This document shows positions 49,501-61,675 of a stretch of DNA of 64,000 bases, in pieces. Below the pieces are notes generated by a model that had not been told where the DNA came from, searched no databases, and saw nothing but the letters and a program-made list of their open reading frames with translations. Both the position numbers and the translations under genes were made by a program. Origin of the DNA: Pontederia crassipes. Lineage: Eukaryota > Streptophyta > Magnoliopsida > Commelinales > Pontederiaceae. The stretch's first letter is position 1; the number at the start of each line of letters is the position of its first letter. The stretch spans positions 8,331,501 through 8,395,500 of the forward strand of contig JAUKPH010000017.1 of assembly GCA_030549335.1 (NCBI GenBank), given 5' to 3'.

Positions 49501-52500
49501 CTCCGTAAGAACAATTAATGACAAAGCAAATGCTGCCATATACATGTATGGAAAAGGTTATGCATTTTTTTTCAGTTAATCGGAAGTACATAACTACATA
49601 ATCATCTAAGCATGCTAAATAAACAGAAAAGGTTTGCTCTTAAGTCAATTTCAACCAGGCAATCATCTTATATGGAGATCATTTTCACAAAAGTGAGAAA
49701 GGATAACCAAATAAAACATTCAGAAAGAAAAAAATGCAAAATTGAAGTTTCATCAGAACAAGTTTTATTCACATTAAATACTGGAACATAGTGGGGGAAA
49801 AGAAATGATACCTGTCCCATAGAATGAAAACTAAGTTCAAGGAGAAATGATATCAGTTCAGTGGGATCAACCCCACGATCCTGCACCCCATGAAGAATGT
49901 AAATAATTTCCATAAAATTATATTTACAGAAGTTATAATAGAAAAAAAAATCATAAAAATGGGTCAGCTGAGCCCCCACCTCAGAAGTAGATATGTATTC
50001 CCTTATAATGTACCAAAGCTGTGCATTTGTGTCCATCAGCTGTTCATGGGTAACTGTAAGCTATGCAAAAAACTGAAACTTGAATATAGTGTATTAGTTT
50101 TGTAATACCCACAAGAAACTGGAAGCCATTCTCAGTTAACCTTGGTGGTTCATTTTCCCTGCAGATACAGTGCATCAGCAGTAAAAAATTTAGATGCATA
50201 GCAAGTACCTAATAGATTCAGTAATTTCATGAAGAATGTCATTAAGACATTTAAGTTGAACTAGAGAAGACTCTGAACCTTGCACTCAAAAGACCCCTTT
50301 GGAAGACCCTCATCATTGATTGACTGAAGCCTGTTGCCCTTCTAGCTTGATCTGAATTTATAAGTTGCAACAAGAAACGCTGGATTTGACAGGAGATTTA
50401 ACAAGAAATTAATACCGTGAACTTACTAAATGTCAGAGATAGAATAACTCTGTAACTACAATCACTACAAAAACAATGCCGAATACACTATATTGACATA
50501 CAAGGAAAAATAACATTTTGATAAAATATATTTCCAAGTAGCAACCTCCCATTGCTCTAAGGCATATGACTCTAGATCCTCTGCTGTTGGCAATCTCACA
50601 GTGACATTTAATGGCATCGGTTCTCTTGGAAGGGTTCCACTGCAATCACAGATTTAGGAACATAAACATCAGAATCCAAGTTCCAAGGACATTGCAAATT
50701 GCAAGTGAAAACACTCCACCCTATGAAAATGTTTTTTTTTCTTATTTCTTAGACAACAATAGTACAATAATCACTTCAAACAGAAAATAGTAGAGATATA
50801 AAACATCATCAGAAAAGACAGCATTTATTTGGGAGGCGAAAATATCACTGGTCGAGTATCTCATCAAACACTGATACATGTGCATAAAAATTGAAAACTG
50901 AAAAGTTTTATCTGCATACCCAGGCTTGTCAAAATCACAATACAAAATCGTAAACCCAAGCAAGTTTATGCACATTTTGAACTGGACTCAAACTGACTCG
51001 CAAATCAGTTTGGTAGAATTGTTGAACTTGGTTCATTCGCACAAGTCATAATTAACTTAGAGTTTGAGGGTTTTTTGTGGGAAGAAAATGAAGAAATAAA
51101 GTGATGGTTTTCTCATGAACAACTTGGGTTTTACCCCATAATTAACTGAGATCTGAGAACGAATGAGATGGGAGAGGTTCAGAGGAACCCTCATTAGGAA
51201 GCACTGTAATCAGAATCAGTAAAGGAATACAATTTGAACTTACGACAAATCGAAAACCCTAATCTCTTGTTTCCTTTAGTCCAACTCCTCTTGGGTTGCT
51301 AGGGCTTCAATTTTCGGATAAGGCAGGTGGAGAGGTGAAAAGAGGTGGTAAACATGCTGATGGTAAAAAATAAGGCAGGGAAAACTGACTTTAAGTCGGA
51401 CAAAAATTTAGGTACTTCCTAATTAGGGTTCCTCTGAACCTCTCCCATCTCATTCATTCTCGGATCTCAGTTAATTATGAGGTAAAATCCAAGTTGATCA
51501 TGAGGAAGAGTAAACCCTATGAATGGTTAATCTGTTCTTGAAACTTATAAATGGTTTACCGAGCCTTACTCAATCTGTCAGAATAAAATTTAAGGCAGAT
51601 TATGCTAGTATTTGTCAAATTTATTGTGCTCAGTCAAAAAAGACATAAACTCAAGTAATTTTATGAGCTACACTTTAGGAAGTCTAAGTTTAGATTATTA
51701 AGAATATAAAATAATTGATGTTGCTCTTCCTAACAGTTTAAGCTTTTAGGAAAATTGGTCAGCATATTAATTTCAACATGGTATGCTAGAGGTCAAAATT
51801 TCAAACCTTGTTAAGTTCTTATTAAAAGAATATTTTCCCCCTGTCCACGTAGTGGGCTGATATAAATCAAAATTGTCACTAGCTCACACGTGAGGGGGAA
51901 CATTACAACAACAACAACAAAGCCTTATCCCACTAGGTAGGGTCGGCTACATGGATCATACGACGCTTCGTTGATCCATGTTCATGAGATTCGACAGGAT
52001 TTTACGCTGGCTGTCAGGGCCTAACGCAACCCTCCTCCTTTATCGGACTTGGGACCGGCTATAAAACATAGGCGGAGTTACGTGAGGGGGAACATTAAGA
52101 ATATAAAATTATTAATGTTGCTCTTCCTAACGGCTTAAGCTTTTAGGAAAACTGGTCAGCGCATCAATTTCAACATAGATAAAATTGAAAGTATCAAAAT
52201 ATGAGTTGTTTACTACTTTATAAAAATAATACAAGTAAAGTCATTTTGTCGCAGAAACTATGAAATTTAGGTTGAATGCTTGTTTTCCTGATAACTAACC
52301 ATAATGAAATAAAATATTGAACTTTTGCTGATCAAGGTTTTTGTAATATGGAACTAATCAAAATTGGGACGATGGAATTTGGTTATAAATGCCAAAAGAT
52401 ATGGATTTTTCTTTAGCTTGTCATAATATTAGGTCAACTCTTGTGATAAATAATTACTTAGATTATAAGAGTAAATGCATAAGTGTCATGTAACCTTTGT

Positions 52501-55242
52501 AATTATTTATGTTTTATGTATGATATGTTAGTGCTCAAAACATAGTGGTAATATGATCATTATTATTATTGTTATAGGAGTAGAGGAGTAAAGTAGAGAA
52601 AAAGGAAAACTTTTATTAGCACTTATACGTAAGTTGGTTCCTCCTATCCTATGTATTCACCTCTTATGAATTCAATGTGACATTGGTAACACATATTTAT
52701 TGAATGTCTTTCGTTTTTATGAAAAGTATGTTTGATTGATTAATTGGTTGTGCATTTGAAAAACATATATGATATGTTATGAATTGATTTTGAGAAATAC
52801 CTCATACCTTGCAAGCTACATTATCTCCACAAGAAAAAACCTCAAACTCATACTTGGCAATCACTCTCAACTGTGTTGATTCGCCATTGATTTCCAAACA
52901 CAACGAGGCGACAGCTCCGGCAACAATGTCTAGAGGTCCAGTTAGTCCTCAGGCCTCTATCTCCTCTCCTTGTATGATCTGGTAGTCTAGGGCTCCAACA
53001 ATCCATGATCAAACTTTCAGGTGGCCTAACCCTCACAATCTAGTGACTCGATTTGAGTTGTCAATTGGCCAACAATCTTCATGAGTTGTGATCTGGGCCT
53101 CCGAGCCTCCAATAATTTGATTTGACATCTTAAACTACTCAATCCCATACGACTCTAAGACCACTACTGAGGCTCTGATTTGAAGTGTCAAGGTGAAATA
53201 GTGAGAGCTTGGGCATGAAAGGTACTCTTGCATGCCTTGTGCTTTATGGTTTACAACTTTACCTTTCTAATACATACATAAACCTTCTATATTCATACTA
53301 GAGGTCTTTGTAAATTTTTTCTTAGGGTAAAATGTCTTTGTAAATTGGGTCTCTAAAAAATATTTACTATATCTCGCAGGTAGATATTAATTATTTTATA
53401 ATGAGAGCATAGACTCTATGAGTTTGTGACATGATTTCACAGTACAGTTCACAAGGACAAATAAGTTTAGTTAAACACTCAACATTGACAAGCCAGCTTA
53501 CACTGACAAGTGGGGCTGAAAGTATTGGATATTGACTCCCACTTTCATCCTACTCTCTCTATTTCTATTTGATTGGACAGTTCAAATGAAATCTAGCAAG
53601 TACTTTCAACACATCATGTTTCTCTTTTACATCTTCCTCGGGAGAAAGCTTTTTCTTACGAAGGAAAGGCAGTCACCCTATTTTAGAGCCTTAAACCATA
53701 AATATGCGCAAGTGTGTATGAGATCCAAATGAAAAATAATGCTGAAAAAATTCATTGTGGGTGTGGATACCCATAAGACAACTATTTGATTCCTCACTCC
53801 CCTACAAAAGAAGAGATGCAATGTATAATATTCTCTATGTAGCACCTCTTTGGTACAGACATAGTGTGATTACGCTATAACCAAATGGCCCAGGGAAAAA
53901 AGTGACTTCCCAAGGACGTGGTTGTCATCTTGACTCGTATTTTGATAGGACTCATAGAAAATGATGCATTAACAATTTACATTTGCAAATGTTCTTTTAA
54001 AAAGATATATCAACAATGTAGCCGACCCCACCTAGTGGGATAAGGCTTTGTTGTTGTTGTATATCAACAATGTTTCTTGAGATTGTACACACATGTTCAG
54101 TAGGTATAAAATATGTGATATTATATGTTGGCAGGTCAATAGAACATAATCCTCATATATCCAATATGTGATAAACATCAATTTCGTCGGTAGACATGCT
54201 CCCACTGGTACCCCTTCTTCCGATGGTACTATAATTCATATTCCTATCCTTGAATTATTTTTTTGGTCTATCTACATTCCAGGAAACTTTTATGCTCCAT
54301 GGACAGCAAAAAGTGGAGTGTTGGTCAAAGCAAGCCGTTGTATTCTAGGCAAAAGTGATAACTACTGTTCAACAATATGATTCCTTATTAAAAACAATAG
54401 ATATAGGAACACACAAGGAGCTCTTGGGAATTGGGATGAAAATATTTGTACGAAACCACAAAAGTTTCAGGATAACCACAGAAAGACTTACCCATGAACC
54501 AGATGATTCCGGATGTTATTTTGGAACTTTGGGCTCATTTTGTAACTTGTTTCCTTCTTTCTGACAACATTTGTAAACATGAGGCAAATAAAAGTTTCAG
54601 AACTAGCATCTTTACAAGTAGTTTGAAAAGACCTAATGAATGTACTGACCTATCATTAACCTCAATAAAAACTCTGAGTTGAAGCAGTCTATCAATAGCC
54701 ACCTTGTGTTTGGAGTACCCATCTGGGAGCAACCATTCTTCCATTGACTTTGCAGTAACTGGGGCCTCGATAAACAGCATTTGAAGGACGTACCTCTTAG
54801 CCATAGGTGGCAAGGACCTGAGCATAATAGGCATGGATTAGACACTACACCCATCTACATTCAACTGCAACTGCCGGTTTAATCTACATAACATCAAACA
54901 TGAGGAGATCACTGGAATTCCTGCTGAAACTCATATGAGTAAGTTAACGTAACAAATCTGAGTCCACAAAACACATCAGAATTCAAGCAATCCTTCCCCT
55001 CAAAAAGAATTCAAGCAATCCATCAAAAGGCCTTGAAATATGAGTGGATACTTCCCATCAAAATCTAAGCCTTCTATCAAAATACTCGGAAATTATATTG
55101 CAGCCAAGCATAAGTAGGAGGATTTTAACCTGAGAACAGCCTCGCAAATAAAAGGACTGTCATAGAGTTTGTCAAGCTTCATGGCTGGCAATGCTGCCAC
55201 CATGTCCATAAAATTCTTCGCCAAAATCCGTACTTGCGGCAT
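43555..55242 (-). CDS. TFB2: TFIIH subunit 4 (p52/TFB2)
   Basis: p52 is a core TFIIH subunit that binds and activates the XPB helicase in transcription start and nucleotide-excision repair. Fifteen coding exons on the minus strand join in frame to 451 aa (Arabidopsis about 452): 55242-55130, 54817-54650, 54560-54492, 50639-50546, 50379-50279, 50158-50113, 50039-49980, 49880-49812, 49070-48987, 48900-48817, 44921-44836, 44368-44278, 44099-44019, 43848-43774, 43689-43555. Landmarks are [75 protein letters not shown] and a C-terminus ending FLRRQR. Intron 12 (after 44278) starts with GC instead of GT. A 5' UTR intron covers 55457-55250. Large introns 3 and 10 hold the TRIM, SINEs and LINEs. Confidence 0.96.
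45382..45394. repeat. Target-site duplication at the 3' end of LINE copy 2
   Basis: aagtaacagatat, repeated perfectly at 48160-48172 on the other side of the element. Confidence 0.9.
45395..48159 (-). mobile_element. 5'-truncated L1-type LINE (copy 2) in a TFB2 intron
   Basis: A 2.77-kb LINE in the same orientation as TFB2, in the intron between exons 48900-48817 and 44921-44836. It has a short poly(A) (seen as a T run at 45395-45401), the same 3' UTR as copy 1, and a perfect 13-bp target duplication. It is truncated slightly further than copy 1, just after the endonuclease domain. The clean duplication suggests it is fairly young, yet the open frame is damaged. Confidence 0.95.
45525..48159 (-). 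pseudogene. LINE ORF2 remnant (copy 2)
   Basis: It starts at the linker after the endonuclease ([13 protein letters not shown]). A stop occurs at about 47739. Near 47465-47490 a segment of about 210 bp, present in copy 1 at about 9420-9625, is missing and the frame shifts. Reverse transcriptase resumes with [20 protein letters not shown] and carries YVDD at 46940-46929. A further stop and frame changes near 46430-46464 and 45770 precede the zf-RVT region ([10 protein letters not shown] in one frame, [16 protein letters not shown] in another). Its last piece is [14 protein letters not shown]. Confidence 0.9.
51696..52175 (-). mobile_element. TRIM (terminal-repeat retrotransposon in miniature)
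   Basis: Two direct LTRs of 83 bp (51696-51778 and 52093-52175) bound a short noncoding interior. A tRNA-Met-like primer site (tggtat) follows the left LTR and a purine tract (gtgaggggga) precedes the right one. That order is plus-strand, antisense to TFB2. The 5-bp duplication tagat lies at 51691-51695 and 52176-52180. The LTRs differ at about 9 of 83 positions, suggesting several million years of age. It has no genes, is not autonomous, and carries a nested SINE. The structure looks complete; the strand given is that of the host gene and its own strand is plus. Confidence 0.8.
51906..52079 (-). mobile_element. Au-type SINE (copy 5), nested in the TRIM
   Basis: A perfect 18-bp duplication, acgtgagggggaacatta, at 51888-51905 and 52080-52097. 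It duplicates the purine tract and the first bases of the right LTR of the TRIM, so the SINE came after the TRIM. Confidence 0.93.
53800..53930 (-). mobile_element. Old LINE 3'-end relic in TFB2 intron 3
   Basis: On the minus strand it reads WAIWL, a stop, then [20 protein letters not shown]. This parallels the tail of LINE copy 2 ([17 protein letters not shown] and onward). The phrase ccaaatggcccagg is identical in both. It is a short, much-changed relic. Confidence 0.6.
54020..54059 (+). mobile_element. 40-bp Au SINE stub (copy 6)
   Basis: Only the last 40 bases of the family (from agccgaccccacctagtggg to the TTG tail) are present. A perfect 14-bp duplication, tatatcaacaatgt, at 54006-54019 and 54060-54073 proves a separate, extremely 5'-truncated insertion, in the opposite strand to the other copies. 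Confidence 0.9.
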
Positions 55243-55457
55243 CTTCGCGCTACATTAGGAAAAGAATGAAAAAGAAACAGTAAGACATTGCGAGTTTGCG
55301 ACAACCTCAACAGGAAAAAGCTCGCGAACATAGGACGTGTAAGTTTTGTATGGCAGTATGTTGACTATTAATTTCGCCCAAGTGATCCTTCTCACAGAGA
55401 CATTTAATCAAACAAATTGAGATCGATTTCCAACCCTCTGTCCCCTAAAGCACTCAC

Positions 55458-55655
55458 CTTTTGGCTGCTGTGTCGAGGACGATGTAGCAAAAGTATATTG
55501 GCTATGCAGCGGATTGAAGAGTCGCGAAGTAACAGCGAGCTCGCTGCGAAAGAAGCGGCTAAGCGCAGCCGTGAAAAGGTAGCGAGCACGGAGGTGGCGG
55601 GCACGAAGAAGGGGAAATGGGGAAGGTGGTTGGAATTTGTAACTCTGTTCATCAA
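55458..55655 (-). promoter_or_regulatory. 5' UTR exon and promoter side of TFB2
   Basis: The minus-strand leader ends at a donor (caaaag|gtgagt, intron from 55457). The acceptor at 55250 leaves seven leader bases before the start codon. The upstream limit of transcription is not visible. Confidence 0.5.
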
Positions 55656-55689
55656 TTTATAAAGCTTGTAAAAGGGTAAAATAACACCG

Positions 55690-56335
55690 CGTGAACTAAA
55701 ATCTCAGCCGTCCATAATCAATGGTGCATATTACGCGATGTGATCGAACGGTTGATGTAAAATCTGGCGAGATTTTGCATTCCCCTTGCCTGCCCCCTCT
55801 CTCTCTCTACTTTTCTCTCTTTCGATTTGAAGGCCACTACGGAGCGAAGGATGTCGGCGGCGAGCGAAGAAGAGGTCTTACCTGGGTCAGACCCAGCCTA
55901 AAAATTGTGGTGGTGGTGGGGTGGGGAGAGGGGAATGTATAAGTATTATGCTTATTTTATTTTTTTTAACAATTTTTATATGAAATATATAATATTATAT
56001 ATGGGATAATTTTTCTTTTTTTTTTGAGGGTGGGGGCTCTGTCCCTTTGGACATCATAGCGTTTGTAAGTGTGATAATTTGAAGGTCGTGACGACCGACG
56101 TTAGAGCGAAGGACTCTAGCTGGCACGATCTCAAAGAAGAAGAAAGAATAAGGGAGTTTGTTTGTTCATTGCATCCGTCAAATGAAGGAAGGCCAAATAG
56201 AGTTTGAGTAGGAGAGAGAGAAAGAGAGGAAGGGAGGAGAGATGGGATATTCTTGAGGGAGAGAGAAAGAGTGGGAAAAGAGGATCAAATTCTCGTGAGA
56301 TTTTATGTCAATCATCCTATCGCATTGGGATTATT
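55690..56335. mobile_element. Possible MULE-like element next to the TFB2 promoter
   Basis: Left-side cgatgtgatcgaacggttga and taaaatctggcgagattttg are partly matched by the right side read inward (gcgataggatgattgacat, taaaatctcacgagaatttg) in the same order. The interior is GC/GA-rich, unlike its flanks, and noncoding. No target duplication was seen. Confidence 0.35.
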
Positions 56336-58764
56336 CAGATCGCGCGCTTTCTTTTGAGCTATTAGATTTGGAAGACATATTTTACTTCACACAATGTGAA
56401 ACATAAGATATTTCACACGTTCATTTTATTCCATGTAAAACCTCAAAATTAAAATATAATATACATAATCTAATTTATCCAAATTATCTTTCACTTTATC
56501 CCTAAAATTTAATATTATCAACTTATTTTCTCATCTTTTCAAACACTTCTACTTATAATCTCAAATATTTAAATTAATATATTTTAATAACATCTTTACC
56601 AATTTAGCCTTATTTAATTTAAAAAATAGGATTTCGAAGAAAGATGATGCAACAAAAAAAATTGAAAAGATCACAAGTCCATTGTCAATGATCCAATATT
56701 TAGAAGAAGAATTGGAATAGTCCATTTAAATTCATATTCAAAATTACAGTCAGGTTGGAATATTAATCTCATCCCATCAAATATGTTTTAGAAATCTACA
56801 TTGCTGAACATACATAACCTAACGAAAAATTTATCAATTGTTAAGTTATCTTATTATGTATAAGTAATTTGCCTATCGATTCAAATAATGTTATTGAGTT
56901 ATGATAAAACAATTTATAGATAATGCATACTTTTCACTAGAATGCCCTTTATCAATCATGTCAAATTGAAAACCTTATATAATTTAGCTAAAAGTTCAAA
57001 CCTAAAATTCATAAGAATAAATATTTCTATAAACATTTGATATATTTTAAAACAAAAAAAATCATAACATATTATTAATATATGCAATATTCAAACAATT
57101 ATCACAACCATTCTATGTAATTTTCAAATATTTTTATTTGTATTGTTACCATTATACATATGTGTAATGTTATTTTCATATTTCAATTGTACAAATTTGG
57201 TGAAGGTAATTGTGGAAAAAAACATAAAACTGAAATTAATAAACACCCCAGCTTAGGTAATGTAGATTATCACTTTATATGTAATTTATATTACTAGACA
57301 ATCTAGATTACATACAAATTAAATATGATTATATTTTGGCTATAGACATTTTTAAGTTAATTTTTTCATGTTACTACATCCTTAGGAAATCATGTTTGCT
57401 TCTTTTCTTCTTTCATTTCCTTTCTCTCTGTTTCAAAGGAAGGGGAAAGGAAAGAAGGCAAGAACAAGGATGATCCAATCCAAGTAAGAATGAGAAGGAA
57501 AGATTAAGAAAAAAGGAGTAGAATGTGAAGAAAATGTGGATTCCAAATGGTGGAATGGATTTTTTGTTAGGTAAAATATGATTAAAAATTTTGATCGGAT
57601 CTTATTATGACTTCTATACAAGTGATTGTTTATGTATTTACATACATTTAAACAACCATTTTGAATTTTGATCATTGTTGTTATCAAGGTGTTTTTATTT
57701 TGAATATTTTTCTTGATAATTTCTAGATTTTTTTCTTATATGTCTTTGATTTGTGCACTTAGGTCCAAACCCTACTTCCTTCCTCAAGTTGTTGACTAGG
57801 TGAATAGTTCAAGTGACTAGTCACTAGTGTTCTTAATTGGATCACTAGCCAACTAATCTCTTGACTAGTCCATAAGATTGGACAACTTGCCAGTAGATTC
57901 GAGCTTATCAATGGGATTCGTATGATCAATCCATTTGATAAAACGATTGGACAATTTGTCCAAATAACACAACAAGATGATCAGATGACCGACCGACATG
58001 ATCAAATTGTTTTTCACTTCTACTAGTCGAATGGTCAACTAGATGGAATGTTATAAAAACACAATGGATGATCGATCAAATTGGATTACTAAATCTCTAT
58101 CTTGGCTAATTGAAAGTCAAAGTTTTTTATACAACCTCAACAATCAGACCAATAGTTCTCCCACAGTCCCACTAATGTGATAATCGATGAATAGAATTGG
58201 GATGACCTACCAATGGATTCACATGATTAGTTGATTGCTCGGAGGATCGCCCATTAAATCGGATGATAATCCAAAAGTTTGAACATCTTTGGTATACCTC
58301 TATAATTTGCGATATTTGTGATATTTAATTTTGATCTTACTTATTTAATCCATTAACCATTCATGTGATCATTTGACTTTTGCTTAGTGAAATTGTGTAA
58401 TGACTCCTATGATGAGACTTTAAAATAGTTAAATATGCTAATAAAATAGTAGTCAAAAAAGTGAAAAACAACGAACATCATGTGTACTTATTATTAAGAA
58501 GATTATTGTTACTAGGAATGAAATTTCAAGATTGGGGCAGGCAATGTATGTGAAGCCAAAAAAAAATACAATGATAATTGTCATGAATGTAAAAACATAA
58601 ACGACTACTACTTTGGTTGTATTGGACTCTCCACTTAGTATAACAAAATCTTAAAAGGGATGAGGACTTCATCGTGGTTTAATCTACTACAAACTATGTA
58701 TTTGAAAATATTATGATATATGATGCATGCAAAAACTAGCATATCATCATCATCGTCGTTGCCG

Positions 58765-58812
<48 letters not shown>

Positions 58813-61675
58813 AGTTTTATTTTAATTTTATTATGGCATGCATCAATATTTGATCATTTATTTATTAAAATTCATGAGTCATTGATTTGTATCACTTTGA
58901 TTATTATTATAAATATTTATTAGTTCGAAGGTGAAAAATTCAAATCAATTAACTTCAGAAGGATCCAAGCCATGACATTACAAGTTGAAAGTCATGAAAA
59001 GTTATTGCAAGTCACGATAATTCAACTATGTTGTCATGATAAAAATGATCAAGTCGTGACATCAAAGGGCATTTCGATAATTCATCGCAATAGTCATCTT
59101 GATTATCCAATGTTACATAAGATAAAAATACTCAAAGTTATGACCAAATTTTCCTCAAGTCATGACAACTAAGTCCCGATATTACCTTATTACGATAAAT
59201 AAATTATCAGAAAGAATTCAAAGAAATCATGATAAAACTCTAACTCCAAGTTGAAACATGCACATGAACTAATACGAACATATGATGTTGAAGGATGTAT
59301 CAAATTGTGACTTCGAATTTCTGACAAAGTATAAATTATTAACTTGCATGACAAGTTACAACATCAATTTATAACATGTCAATGACTTGTTGAGTTATTT
59401 TGAAGTTGTTACTAATATGGACTCCAATAGCAAGAATCTTTATGCTTTTCATGACAAATTTGAGTTGTAATCATGATCAACTTTTTATTTCAACCATGTG
59501 ATATTGTTCATCGTGATCAATCAATCTTCCATATTGTTCCTGCAAATAGAGAAACACAACAATTAAATCTAGGCATGCTTTTAAGTTTTAGGGTATCTGC
59601 AACTTGCTAGAGTGAGAGAGAGCATGACAATTAAGAAGGTGCGATGGTGGCTCCCTATTCGAGGCCTATTCAATGTGATTATTTGCGTGTTCATAAGGTT
59701 TTCTAATTTTGCTTTTCCAATTTATCACATCTCTACATAATTATATGATGAACTTCATTTATTGTTTTATTTATTTTTATTTTAATCTTAAATTTCTTAT
59801 TTGAGGGAAAAATTTTTGTGAATCATAATGTTGTAATTAATTAGTCTCTTCTAATTACTTACTATTACACAATGCTTTCGATTATATTAAGATTTAGAAT
59901 TAGACTATGCCTATTTGTTATACATAATGCATATTTATTTGGATTTATATATAATTGTGTATCTTTGTGTGTGTGTGTGTGTTGTTTTTGTTTATTTTAT
60001 AACAACATTTTATAGATTAGGTTTTTTTTATATAAACGTCTGAGAATAAATTACTAATTCTTATAAGTTACTAAGGGTTTTAAATATTTTATCATTTGTA
60101 ATATTGTTTATAATAATATGTACATAACATGAAACTATAAATATTAGATGTAAGTGATGATCTAAAATCTTAAGTACCAACTTGGATAGCAATCATTAAC
60201 AACTTCTGAGAAAAAGATCTATGAAGTCACGAGATATTAAGAATAATGACAACTTGATGAGTAGTGATCACTTGGTCACAATTTGGACATGGTAGTCATG
60301 ACTAGTTCACCTATCCTAAATCACATTTTTTTCTCATATATCTCATGAAACCTATTCGACAATATCATTGAGTCATGATTAGAATTCTTCATTGTCACGT
60401 GTAATGAGTTTTGAAAATTTTTTCGGTCTGACTTATTTTCTTGATATACCTAATTTTGTTGTGATATACTTTTCCTTTAATTTTTTATTAGTTTTACTTT
60501 GTTTTCTAATTGTGGAGGGCATTGATTGCATACCAAAGCACAATCAATTTTGAAACTTACTGTTAATCTTTCTAGATATCAATACATTTGATCCTGAATT
60601 AAGAGGGTTGCGTGTAGATTGAAAAAGAAAATTTTAAATGGTTGAACAAATAAGAAACACCCAACACAATGAGTAACAACAACAATATAAAAAGAAGAAA
60701 TTTCTATTAGAAAATATTTCTTGACTACATACATTGATTGAGAATCATGCATGGTTCTACTACTCAACAATGCAAACAACTTTGCAATTAACCTTGGGAT
60801 TGTGAGTTCAAGCATCATAGTTCAAAACAATAAATGAAGATACTTATGATTATTTGGATAATTTTTTATTACTTCAATACTTTAAAAAAACAATCATATT
60901 TCTAGTGATGCTATTATTTTATTTTTATTTACTCATTTTTTACATGATAACACATCGATCTGGCTTATAATTTTGCATGTAGAATCAATCACTGCTTACT
61001 ATAACTTGTAGAGAAATTTCTTGTCAAATATTATCCACCTCAAAAAGTATGCAAATGCATAATGAAATCACAGGGACTCATTCGGTATAATGATGCAAAT
61101 GATTTATGAACGTTGGAACATTACGATTCATAATAGAACCATCGATAATAAATTTTCTAGGTAAGAATAATAATGAATAACTTCTATAATGGACTGTGGT
61201 TGACTATTCAAGGCAAGTTTGAACAATGTGCATGAGGAGCAATGTTGCGATCCAAATGTCCAAGTCAGAAACTAAAGATAATTGAAGTTATAACTCCAAA
61301 GTCCAATAAAAAATGATGATTCAATTGACACACCCGTGATCTACATGCTAAGAAGGCTTAAAATCTTCTGAAGTTGAACAAATGATGTCATTGTCACTTG
61401 TAGCAATTGTGAATGAGGATATTCAAGCTATGATTATCATGGAGATAATATTTTTTTTACTTTTCTTCAGTGACGCAAAATGATTAACATCGATGGGGAT
61501 TACATGAAGATAAGAAGATTTTGTTTTAATTGATATCAACTGTACTAGTCTAACTTATATATTTTACATGTGACAACTAAAGTTAGGTGGAGATATCAAA
61601 TTTTCTTGATACTTAAAATAATTTTAAAATGATTTGGTAACTTCAAAAAAATGGAGGAATGCACAGAGAGAGAGA
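56336..61675. other. Long AT-rich stretch without recognised genes
   Basis: No family signal was found in six frames. 57770-58260 repeats phrases such as 'gactagtc' and 'ttggacaactt'. 58960-60430 repeats 'agtcatgac'. Microsatellites lie at 58765 and 59965. It is likely to be decayed repeats that I cannot classify. Confidence 0.6.
58765..58811. repeat. (TCA)n microsatellite
   Basis: About 15-16 perfect TCA units, preceded by imperfect ones from 58746. Confidence 0.95.

Noticed and set aside
57433-57687. Minus-strand frame rich in Phe/Pro/Ser
   Set aside because: Low-complexity translation of an AT/GA-rich stretch.
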